The notes beneath the pieces were generated by a model. The model had not been told where the DNA came from. It saw only the letters and a list, made by a program, of their open reading frames with translations, and did not search any database. A stretch of 64,000 nucleotides of DNA. Origin: Symbiodinium sp. CCMP2592 (taxonomy: Eukaryota; Sar; Dinophyceae; Suessiales; Symbiodiniaceae). Position 1 is the first letter of the stretch, and the number at the start of each line of letters is the position of its first letter. Below, piece by piece: positions 32,900-41,110 of the stretch. The position numbers and the translations under genes are program-made. The stretch spans positions 1 through 64,000 of the forward strand of contig CAJNDT010000503.1 in the NCBI GenBank assembly GCA_905221615.1, read 5' to 3'.

Positions 32900-35800
32900 C
32901 TAAGGCAGTTGCCCCTCTGCTGCGGCCATCGCGGTGGGCTCCGTGTCTCCTACGGACGTGCCTACCATGCAATGGTTCGGAAACGCTACGCTTATGCGTC
33001 GCTTGGTGTTGTTGCGATTCTCAGCTGACGTTGTAAAGCTGTGACCGTGGCCTACGCCTACAGTGCTATGACCATGGCCTGCACCTACAGTACTGTGACT
33101 GCGACTTGTTGCCGCTGCATCATCTGTCGCTGCTGCGTCTCGGGGCGATCCGCTCACAGATTCTGGGTGAGCTAATGCGGCAGCGGCGGCAGACCTAAAT
33201 ATAGGAACTGGCGGCGAGGGAATTTGGAAGCTCTTTATGAGACGGGGTTGTTTAACCTGGGTCAAGCCTTCTGTTATGTTTATGCATAACAGCCCTGAGT
33301 CATGTGTCCGACACAGCTTGATCCTAATGATGGTATCCTCTGAAGGAAGTCGAACACCACACACACCAAACCGTAAATCTTTGGTTTTACCAAGCTGGGC
33401 CTGCGCATAAAGGGACAAGAGGAGAGGGGCTGTACCCTTAATCTCATGCGAATCAAGGACGCCCGGAACTCTCAAGTCCTGCTCCAATCCCATTATAGAG
33501 AAAGGTATGGTCCTGCTACCCAAGGTCTCGGTAGCGCCGCTAAGACCCTTGAAGGTACGGTTGCCCTCAGGTTTAAATCTCGTGCTGTAACCGAAGTTCG
33601 CAAGTTTCCCCGCCGCGTTTGCTATCCAATCGCTACCGTGAACAGTCGAGTTGCAGCCCTCGTCTAACACGGCGTATACGTGCTTATCCTCGTAGATATT
33701 TACTACGGGCAAATCAACCAAAGCCGGATGGATATCTGTGACCCCCTCGGTAAAAGCCACGAAGGCGTGCCTCGTCGCGGAGGCCCTCGAAGAGCGCGAT
33801 CTCGCCGACGCCACTTCCCAACTGTTGTTGGTCGATGGCGCTGAGTGATCGTCTAAGGCCTCTTGCAGGTATGCGAGAAGGTCACCGCGGGATATCACGG
33901 GCTCGGTTACAAAGTGACCCTCTATGGTCTCTTGAAACTGGGCAATAGCCGGAACTACTACCTCTACGGGGAGGCTATCCCCCGTGCTGCCGACTATGCT
34001 GCGCAGAAGATCGAAGTCCAGGGTGTTGGACTCCCGCAGCACTGTGGCTGCGTCATCCCTAGCCTTTCGCTCGGTCTGCGGCTGCTCATCTAGAAGCATC
34101 CCACAAAGCTTGCACTTAATGCGGGAGGTCTTCCTGCTGCTACCCGACCTCTCGGTGGAGGTGTGGGGGCATGTGGCCTGATCTATGACAGGCTTCTCTT
34201 TCTTTGTCTTGGTGACGGTGCCGCATTTCTTACAGGTCCGCATGTCTATGTATGCGTTACTCCCCGACTTGTTGAACTCCTTGCAACCTCCCCGGCATTT
34301 CCGGGGGCCTTCGCTGGACGAAGCAGCTGACGCGGCGAGGCGAACCTCGGGCTGGAAGGGTTCAGGCGGGGGTTCCTGGCTGAGAGGGATATCCCTTCTC
34401 GTGATGCTAATGGGGTTATCATCACGCACATCAAAGTACTCCGTGACCCAATCCAAGAAATCGGCCAAATTTATGGATGGGCACTTCTGCGTGCGTCCCC
34501 AAAGAACATACCCAGGAAACGTATACAAGACACGCTCATAAGTCAGACCCTTATGCTGGCCAAAGGAGAAAACACGATCGGAACCCTCAGGCGGGCTGTC
34601 ACGCATGATCCTAGCGGCGGCTGTGCGCCGAAGCTGTGGTGAGAAGAGGGTTTCACTGCCGCGGCCTTTACCGGTGTTGGTCTTTGAGGGAGTCAGCTCA
34701 AGGTTGGCTGGGTAACCCTCGAGCCTACCAGCGCTCGCATTCGACAGATGGACACACTCTGTGTCATCCTCCTCCACTGCGGCGAAATACGCCTGAGGCT
34801 TCGGCGCCGCCGACTTTGCGGCTGCATTGGCAGTTCCCCCAGACTGTGCTGGGGTTGCAGTAACCTTGGGGCCATTGCCCTTACCGCTAAACTTGCAGGC
34901 AGCATCTCCGGCCCAATGGCCGATCACACCACACTTCAGGCACCTACTCTTTGCCTTAAGCTCTGCTAACTTGGCCTTGCGGTCAGCAATGGTCAGATTG
35001 CTACGCACGACCTTCCCTCCGGATTTTCCGGGGGACTTGCCCTTGTTCTTCCCCTTTCCTTTTCCTTTCGCCTGGGCAAATGCGGTCTGTGCCGCGTACG
35101 CAAGCTGAACTGACTCGGCGTAGGAATCATCCAAATCATCAATTTCAGCTTCATATGCCACCGCCGTATAGGCGTTGAGTTGCAATGCTAGATCCTCATC
35201 ATCAATCCATTCATCCGCATCGTCTCCCCCAGACGCTGTGGCCTGGTATGCTTCTTCGCCGTAGCCGTCACCGTAGCCTTCCGCGGATTCCTGTTGTTCC
35301 TGGTGACCATACTCTGCGGCACTACCATCATACCCCATATAGCCGAACTTAGGGTATTGGGGCTTAGCGTCGAAACGTCTCCAGGTCTTACCTGGGCCAC
35401 TAGGGTCCTTCTGGGTAAGAAGACGTTCCTTCATGTGCACCACTGAGTGATGCTGAACAAGGACGCGTGCGTACTCATCCACGCTGTGTACGCGGGCGGC
35501 GGTCTTGACCATTAGCTGCTCGGACCTTTCCAACCCTGAAAGCTCAACAAGGAGATTAGCCCTCATTGCTTCAGAAAGGCGGATATCAGGATCCAGCTCA
35601 CGCAAGGTCGACCACCACCGCTTTCGGCGGGCTATGTAAGACAACATAGGCTCGCCAGGTTGCTTTGCAAGTGGGCCCGTCAGGAGCTGTCCCTGACGGA
35701 AGAGTTCGGACGCCTCTTCGGATTGAAGAGGGAAGGCTTGCCTCCTGATTTCTTCTATCAGGTAGTCGACGCCGTCATGGCGAAGCAGACGTTCCAGGCC

Positions 35801-36337
35801 GACGTCGCGAGCGATGCAAAAGGCATCTCCTCGGAGACCCTCTAGGATCTTGCTAACGCACTCGCTCATGTCGAGCGACTCGTCCTTGACGTCTTGCAAG
35901 GTGTACACCGCCGGATCTGTGTCCGGCTCTTGCTCGTCGTCGCCCGTCACTTGACTGGGGTGCGACGGTAGCGACTCCGCATCCTCTTCTTCTGCCTCGG
36001 ACACGGGCTTAGTCCGTTTTGCGCTGGACGGACTGGCGGGTATACCGCTGCTCGCATCGCCCTCTGTGGGGGATGCACTGGTCCCTTGACTGGCCCTGCC
36101 ACGCCACTTCCTTGGTGACTCGCTCTTGGACCTTGCTGACTCGGCAAAACGCAGGTCCTTCAGAGCTTCTCGCCGCTGCTTCTCCTTATGCTGCAGCACA
36201 CGGATCTGTGTCCGGAAGCACCAATCGTGGAAGCCAGCAGCCGACCCGTCGTATATGTACGAGCCGCTTTTGGTTTCTGCAGGGCTCAAGTTCTGTGACC
36301 AGAGATTGGGCTGGTAACGCAAACCTGCCACGCTCAT
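32900..36337 (-). CDS. Copia Gag with zinc knuckle and aspartic protease
   Basis: The frame opens with ATG at 36337, 108 bp after the primer-binding site, and has 1,145 codons to TAG at 32902-32900. Residues 140-320 are the helical capsid-like part. Then comes a G-K-G-K-G-K-G-K stretch and a C-x2-C-x4-H-x6-C knuckle (C466, C469, H474, C481). F-S-F-G-Q-H-K-G-L-T-Y at 590-600 is a small domain common in dinoflagellate elements. Two zinc-ribbon-like sets follow (C681/C685/C702/C705 and C723/C742/C745). The retropepsin-type protease lies around 880-950, with active-site-like V-L-D-E-G-C-N-S-T-V (D892) and a later R-T-I-P-F-S flap-like region. The usual D-T/S-G triad is D-E-G here. A G-H-G-H-S-T-V repeat is near the C-terminus. 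The frame stays in phase with the RapZ-like segment beyond the TAG. Confidence 0.85.
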   Translation of the reverse strand: MSVAGLRYQPNLWSQNLSPAETKSGSYIYDGSAAGFHDWCFRTQIRVLQHKEKQRREALKDLRFAESARSKSESPRKWRGRASQGTSASPTEGDASSGIPASPSSAKRTKPVSEAEEEDAESLPSHPSQVTGDDEQEPDTDPAVYTLQDVKDESLDMSECVSKILEGLRGDAFCIARDVGLERLLRHDGVDYLIEEIRRQAFPLQSEEASELFRQGQLLTGPLAKQPGEPMLSYIARRKRWWSTLRELDPDIRLSEAMRANLLVELSGLERSEQLMVKTAARVHSVDEYARVLVQHHSVVHMKERLLTQKDPSGPGKTWRRFDAKPQYPKFGYMGYDGSAAEYGHQEQQESAEGYGDGYGEEAYQATASGGDDADEWIDDEDLALQLNAYTAVAYEAEIDDLDDSYAESVQLAYAAQTAFAQAKGKGKGKNKGKSPGKSGGKVVRSNLTIADRKAKLAELKAKSRCLKCGVIGHWAGDAACKFSGKGNGPKVTATPAQSGGTANAAAKSAAPKPQAYFAAVEEDDTECVHLSNASAGRLEGYPANLELTPSKTNTGKGRGSETLFSPQLRRTAAARIMRDSPPEGSDRVFSFGQHKGLTYERVLYTFPGYVLWGRTQKCPSINLADFLDWVTEYFDVRDDNPISITRRDIPLSQEPPPEPFQPEVRLAASAASSSEGPRKCRGGCKEFNKSGSNAYIDMRTCKKCGTVTKTKKEKPVIDQATCPHTSTERSGSSRKTSRIKCKLCGMLLDEQPQTERKARDDAATVLRESNTLDFDLLRSIVGSTGDSLPVEVVVPAIAQFQETIEGHFVTEPVISRGDLLAYLQEALDDHSAPSTNNSWEVASARSRSSRASATRHAFVAFTEGVTDIHPALVDLPVVNIYEDKHVYAVLDEGCNSTVHGSDWIANAAGKLANFGYSTRFKPEGNRTFKGLSGATETLGSRTIPFSIMGLEQDLRVPGVLDSHEIKGTAPLLLSLYAQAQLGKTKDLRFGVCGVRLPSEDTIIRIKLCRTHDSGLLCINITEGLTQVKQPRLIKSFQIPSPPVPIFRSAAAAALAHPESVSGSPRDAAATDDAAATSRSHSTVGAGHGHSTVGVGHGHSFTTSAENRNNTKRRISVAFPNHCMVGTSVGDTEPTAMAAAEGQLP

Positions 36338-36444
36338 GGCTTCGAGGATAGAAGGGGCCTTTGCGCCGCGACTATCACTACTCTACCCAACGGACCCCGG
36401 ACCACAGGCTCAACGGGGGTGAAACACTAGTGGTTGTCCTCACA
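36338..36444 (-). promoter_or_regulatory. Leader between primer-binding site and Gag
   Basis: 107-bp untranslated leader. No clear structure is recognised. Confidence 0.4.
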
Positions 36445-36456
36445 GCTCCGCTACCA
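36445..36456 (-). promoter_or_regulatory. Primer-binding site for initiator tRNA-Met
   Basis: Minus strand TGGTAGCGGAGC, directly abutting the 3' edge of the 5' LTR. It differs by two bases from the classic plant copia site (TGGTATCAGAGC). It ends with the complement of the universal CCA tail. This is where minus-strand DNA synthesis would be primed. Confidence 0.8.
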
Positions 36457-36621
36457 GTTTGAAGCAGGAACTGGATTAGTGAGTGTCCAACCACACAACG
36501 AGCACACTTTTTGATCTGAGCCCAAGACGTCTGTCGTACAGGGTGCATTCAGAACTGAACATGAAAACTACGCTCGCATGAGGACATGTCAACACGGCTC
36601 TTCAAGACAGGGAAATTTCAC
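36457..36621 (-). repeat. 5' LTR (165 bp)
   Basis: Direct repeat of 6974-7138 with one mismatch. It is expected to contain the promoter and the polyadenylation signals; none can be named with confidence in so short an LTR. Confidence 0.85.
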
Positions 36622-36626
36622 AACAT
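36622..36626. repeat. 5-bp target-site duplication of the LTR element, right copy
   Basis: aacat immediately outside the 5' LTR, matching 6969-6973. Confidence 0.75.
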
Positions 36627-36721
36627 GAAAATAGAAATAGGTAGCATGCAAGGATTCGTAGGCGAACGCTTAAGGACAAGATAATTCGAGGTAGTTGTTG
36701 ATTGTCAGGGGGTATACCGTG

Positions 36722-36723
36722 TT

Positions 36724-36786
<63 letters not shown>

Positions 36787-36838
36787 GGTTTACATAAACA
36801 TATAGTCCTCTCTCTCTCTCTCACTCTCTCTCGCTCTC
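36722..36838. repeat. (TA)n and (CT)n microsatellites
   Basis: Long alternating TA run with one short interruption, followed after about 30 bp by CTCTCT repeats. Confidence 0.9.
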
Positions 36839-37287
36839 TGTTGCACATGTACACACGCATGCTAGATAGATCAGAGGGTGCTCTGTGCTGCGAGAATTCC
36901 AACACACGTCCATGACATGGAAGCTGGCGCGTATAAGAAGAGCCCGAAAGATATCTGTGAAAGACTAATTTTCAGGACATCTATGCACATTAGCACGATA
37001 TGCACGGCGGAAACAGTGTGCAGCGCGTCGCTTTTATCGCTTGGCCTCCGATGTAGCAAAGGCACACGGCAGCAGTCAGAAAAGGGAAACCAAACTATCC
37101 ATAAAAAACATACTCTTGCAATGCAGAACATAGGCTGTTTACATGTAAATACGAATGGCCTTACTAATGCGTCTTGGGAAAAGCGTCACTAAGGCATCTT
37201 GTGTTTGCGTGTATGTATACTGCTCAACCATAGACATATGTGTAATCTGCAACGCCGTATCTGGTATCTGGCTAGTTACGACAAAGG

Positions 37288-37349
37288 CTCACGCGCCGGC
37301 AAAGGCGGCAGCAAGCGACCTGAGTACAAATGCCAGCAACACAAAGCTT
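37288..37349 (+). repeat. Dispersed peptide-coding repeat, copy 3
   Basis: Reads G-S-K-R-P-E-Y-K-C-Q-Q-H-K-A in the same frame as copies at 50-113 and 681-733. The open frame here extends in both directions (S-Y-D-K-G-S-R-A-G-K-G before; Y-H-G-W-L-K-Q-F-K-A-A-T after), making this the most coding-like copy. Confidence 0.55.
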
Positions 37350-38349
37350 ACCATGGATGGTTGAAGCAGTTTAAAGCGGCTACCGTTTTTGACAATGTGC
37401 ATGATTAGAATCAGTGCTTTCACCCAGCTCACAGGATTTCTTTCCTTACAACAGTGGGTTTCGATTGAAGACTGTCTGCGAAACAAGCGCTAGGTCATGT
37501 GCATGACGGATCAGACACAAGGGGAAAACCTGACTGCGTGACCTTTTCGGAACAAGAGAAGCGCTCAAGCTGCAAGCCATGAAGATGCTATCGCACACTC
37601 GCATATCTGTCGTGTGTCTGTCAGACCTGCGACTTGACTACTCGCTTCCAATCTCACTTGCAACTACACCCGTGTTTGCAGTTGGACTCGCTTCTTGAAG
37701 GTTTCTCACCGGTTCTTACAGCTTGGACTTTTAGGAATGCAAGAAGCGCGATTTTGCATACCTTCGTCTCTCCAAGAGGCTCTGGCTGAAGGGAACAGAC
37801 CATGACGAAAAGCCGGCTCCGGGTTTCCTGAGGTTTCAAAGAGCACGGCACTCACTTTCTGAGTGGTATCAGTAGTGGGTCGCGTCCAAAGCAGTTCGAC
37901 TGCTGGACTCACCCATGTGAGTTCATGGGTGAAAAGGGGTTAGTTATGCTGCAGCTCGGCCCTGATGCAGAGAGCCTAGCAGTTACTTTTTGAGTAGTGC
38001 CGTCAGTGGCCTGAGATCCAGTCCGCTCGACTGCCAGAACCAACCATGCGAGGTAAAGGGTTTGACAATGTCATGATGGAGATGGGATGTACAGTGCGGC
38101 GCTCGGCTGCAGAACCACCCATGTGAACTCGCAAGAAAGGAGGAGGCCCGGGCAAATCTGCAGCGCTACTGGCTGCAACACCCACCCAAACACACAAGAC
38201 ATAATGCCTTGTATGCGACCGCTCTCAACACAAACTTCAACGGTGAAACACTGCTAAGGTTGGGACCGAATTTGCAGAGAACTGTTGAGCAAAAACATGT
38301 CGCCCCATAAAGCCTGCTTCGTGCAGACAGGAATCTTTCCTGCATCTGC

Positions 38350-38799
38350 TCACTCACTGTCCCTCTGAACGGCGGGAGTACGTTCGCGCAGAAAGTCGTT
38401 GCGATGCTTCTCTAGCCTCTGCAACCAGCGGACTTCTCTAGTGAGTGCAGCTGCTTCCTCTTCGTCCTCTCTTGGAGTCGTGCATTGCTGTGCTTTCCTG
38501 GTAGTTTCGTCCTCCTCCGCGTGGGTCTGAGATGTGTGGCCTGCATCACATGGTGACGAGTCCTTGCGACTTTCGTGTTGGGCTTGTTCTGTGGCTGCAG
38601 CCGTCTGCTTCTCATCGGATGGCGACAAGTTGCTTGCAATTTCGCCCAAAGCTTCTTCTTTGGTCTCAGCTGTGCCGTCTGCATTTGGTTTGGAGGCCGT
38701 GATGCCGGCATCCTTTGCTGTCTCGACACACTTTAGTTCGGTCCCTTCAACAGCCTGAGCCCTCGGTTTTGATACCCAAGTAAATGGAGAGTGCGCAGT
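38350..38799 (-). CDS. Acidic, coiled-coil C-terminal exon, hypothetical
   Basis: An open minus-strand segment of about 150 codons, rich in A/E/T/K (E-T-A-K-D-A-G-I-T-A, E-E-D-E-T-T-R-K), ending in an amphipathic helix (E-V-R-W-L-Q-R-L-E-K-H-R-N-D-F-L-R-E-R) and a stop at 38350. Composition and the charged helix look like real protein. Its start is probably an intron acceptor near 38760-38800. It could be the last exon of the membrane-protein gene to the right or a separate gene. I do not recognise a family. Confidence 0.4.
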   Translation of the reverse strand, partial: TAHSPFTWVSKPRAQAVEGTELKCVETAKDAGITASKPNADGTAETKEEALGEIASNLSPSDEKQTAAATEQAQHESRKDSSPCDAGHTSQTHAEEDETTRKAQQCTTPREDEEEAAALTREVRWLQRLEKHRNDFLRERTPAVQRDSE

Positions 38800-39346
38800 G
38801 TTCAAAATGCCCAAACTCCAAAACTCCAAAAAGCTTCCAAAACCTCAGCCCTGTTGAAATCTCATAGACAGAAATCTGGAAAACCAGGTGTGGCTCAAAA
38901 ACCTTCCAGAACACACAGGTGTGTGCAGAAACTTCTTGAGACCACATGAGAGTTTCCGAAAATACCGGACCCTAACATGACATAGCACCCTAAATAGTAG
39001 GATCCTTATTGTAAGGACCCCAGGATAATGCACCCCTAATTTTCGGCGACTCCCACATCAAGGAGCACAAGTCCTACAACGACAACGGGCGTAAGCAGAC
39101 TGCCCGTACATCCAGGCGCAAATGCCACTATGACTCGTGATGTACGGCGAGCGCAACATGCTCTGGCCGTAGAGAAGCCATGTCGGCATGACGCTAGAAA
39201 GAGCGATTCACGTCGGCGCACCAATTGCTAATGATGCTGATTTTACTGGTGAAGAAGCTGATGTTGATAGCATGGGAGGACGTAGAGGACTTGAAGGATT
39301 GTGCTGCTGCTGCTGCTGCTGCTGATAATGATGGTGATGGTGGCCG

Positions 39347-41110
39347 TCATGGTGCGAAGGAGCTCATGAGTGTTAAGCAACTATTCACGATCAGGGTGTC
39401 ATGAAAAGGCATGCAAATACATCTGTGCAGCTGAGTAGCCTCGCTGACTACCTCACCCAGACCGGTGATCAAGAACTCGCCCAATTCGTCCTGTAGCCCT
39501 CGCATCCACTGTATGCTGCGGACCAAGCCGGGATGTGACGTGCAGAACTCTCGAAATCTTTCAGGCGTGCAGGCTGCCCCATCACCCTCCATGGTCGCGT
39601 ATACATGTAAGAAGTGCTTCGCCCTGTAGTAGAAGGCATAAGGTGCCAGGACAAGAATAGCGAACAGGCACACAAAGAAGTAGCAAGCTGCACGATTCTC
39701 CACCCGCCACACCTGGCCCCGCACATCTGGTAGCGCGGCCGGAGGTAGCATGAAGGCTCTGACTGGCAAGTACAAACACAAAGCGCCGAAGCTCACACAA
39801 ATGGTCCCAATTGTAGCAAACAGCATAGCACACAGCAGCTTTCCGGGACCATCAAGCTCACCGTCTCGGAACTCCTGTCGTACCTCAAGAAGAAGTTTCA
39901 AGCCAATGAAGAGGCAAGCTGCAGCAGGGAGCCAAGCAATGAGAACGGACAGGTGCACACCCCAGTCTAAGAGCCCGAAGATCCAAGGGGAATCTTCCGC
40001 CCTTAGAAAGATAGCTATGACATCTTCTACTCTCATAATCAGGCTGGGAGCCTCTGGCAAAGCAGTGTATATGGTGACGACCCACACGATGACTAAGAGG
40101 ATCATCAGCCAAAAAACCATGCAAGTCCGAGGACTCGGAGTCCAAGACGAACCATGGCCCAAAACTGGAGGCTCAAGGCCATTAAAGTCCCACTCCATTA
40201 AATTCCCACTGCGCCAGCTCCGACATTGCTTCTCAACATGGTGCGGAATTCGATGAGGCTGGAAGTACAAAGCGTTTCCGAATATGGCCTCTTCCATCCA
40301 TGTGTCAAACCTGGTCAAGGCCTGCGAAAGCACAACACCTGGGACCGACAGCGCGAGCAGCGCCTGGACTCCTTCGAGCTGGTAGTAGCATGCACAACCT
40401 CTCTGCTCATCCAAGGAAACGACGAAAACTCCCGACAAGCTTAGTGCCCAGAACGTCACCAGGATGGCCAGGAAGAAATGTAAAAAAACGAGGATTAAAC
40501 CTGCAGAACCAACACCCACAAGTGACCACTCAGACCCGGAATACAATATGCCCCAATCATGGGCCACGGTGCAAGCGCAAATAATGACAAGAACCGACGA
40601 GATCCGGGAATAATGTACCCCGTCAAATTTCTCTTTTGTCTCTACGCTTGCACACAAGGCCTGCATTTCCTCGCGGGTTGTATCAGGACAGATTGCAGGC
40701 AGTTGACGCCCTGGCACATCGGGCCACCTGATGCCTGTCAGCCATGCACGGAGCGATGAAGGGCCATCCACGAAGTCTTCTACTGTGAAGCTCTCCTCCT
40801 CGCCGTTACGAATGCTTGCAAAGTGGCCGTTCGTGGAGTTAAGAACCCCATTCCGACTTGTCTGGTATATGCAGCCCACATCCCGGTTGCATGGCTGCAA
40901 GGCTGCTGGTTCGATGTTTCCAAGAGCAGAGATAGCTGAACCTTCCAAGATCATAGAGACCACAGCTACACGGAGAGCCGTGCAGTATGGTGAGAACAGG
41001 AACCTGCGGCACCAGTTGACGATCTTCCAGAAGCAGTGCTTACTCGTTTCCCAGCAGCCAGCCTTCTCCACGCTGCCACTCGGAACCTGGCATTGAACAG
41101 TGACACGCTG
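39347..41110 (-). CDS. Multi-pass membrane protein, hypothetical
   Basis: An open segment of about 588 codons. The first codons follow a TTTGCAG acceptor-like site at 41111, so upstream exon(s) with the start codon are probably missing from the model. Hydropathy by eye gives about eight membrane spans: near residues 38-62, 168-188, 193-230 (long, perhaps two), 243-262, 330-352, 378-412, 427-458 and 477-502. Polar loops with several Cys residues (P-C-N-R-D-V-G-C and I-C-P-D-T-T-R-E-E-M-Q-A-L-C) lie between spans one and two, probably outside the membrane face. No transporter, channel or receptor signature is recognised. It is the longest gene outside the nested element and on the same strand. 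A (CTG)n tract lies just downstream at 39301-39325. Confidence 0.6.
   Translation of the reverse strand, partial: QRVTVQCQVPSGSVEKAGCWETSKHCFWKIVNWCRRFLFSPYCTALRVAVVSMILEGSAISALGNIEPAALQPCNRDVGCIYQTSRNGVLNSTNGHFASIRNGEEESFTVEDFVDGPSSLRAWLTGIRWPDVPGRQLPAICPDTTREEMQALCASVETKEKFDGVHYSRISSVLVIICACTVAHDWGILYSGSEWSLVGVGSAGLILVFLHFFLAILVTFWALSLSGVFVVSLDEQRGCACYYQLEGVQALLALSVPGVVLSQALTRFDTWMEEAIFGNALYFQPHRIPHHVEKQCRSWRSGNLMEWDFNGLEPPVLGHGSSWTPSPRTCMVFWLMILLVIVWVVTIYTALPEAPSLIMRVEDVIAIFLRAEDSPWIFGLLDWGVHLSVLIAWLPAAACLFIGLKLLLEVRQEFRDGELDGPGKLLCAMLFATIGTICVSFGALCLYLPVRAFMLPPAALPDVRGQVWRVENRAACYFFVCLFAILVLAPYAFYYRAKHFLHVYATMEGDGAACTPERFREFCTSHPGLVRSIQWMRGLQDELGEFLITGLGEVVSEATQLHRCICMPFHDTLIVNSCLTLMSSFAP

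Larger units (their letters stand above)
6974..36621 (-). mobile_element. Ty1/copia-type LTR retrotransposon, split by a 17-kb insertion
   Basis: The LTR pair (6974-7138 and 36457-36621) matches at 164 of 165 positions, is bordered by a 5-bp duplication and encloses the two halves of one copia element in the same orientation. Minus-strand order is 5' LTR, primer-binding site, Gag, protease, RapZ-C-like domain, [insertion 14611-31876], coiled-coil/RS region, integrase, 2OG-oxygenase-like domain, DUF488, reverse transcriptase, RNase H and 3' LTR. Integrase before reverse transcriptase defines the copia order. Without the insertion the element is about 12.4 kb. The near-identical LTRs mean recent integration, yet the frame carries a nonsense codon and several small indels. 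This copy was therefore probably mobilised by proteins from another copy, or the breaks are very recent. Confidence 0.85.
36627..38349. other. Gene-free stretch right of the LTR element
   Basis: Contains a (TA)n tract (36722-36781), a (CT)n tract (about 36811-36838) and a third copy of the peptide-coding repeat. I recognise no gene. Confidence 0.55.
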
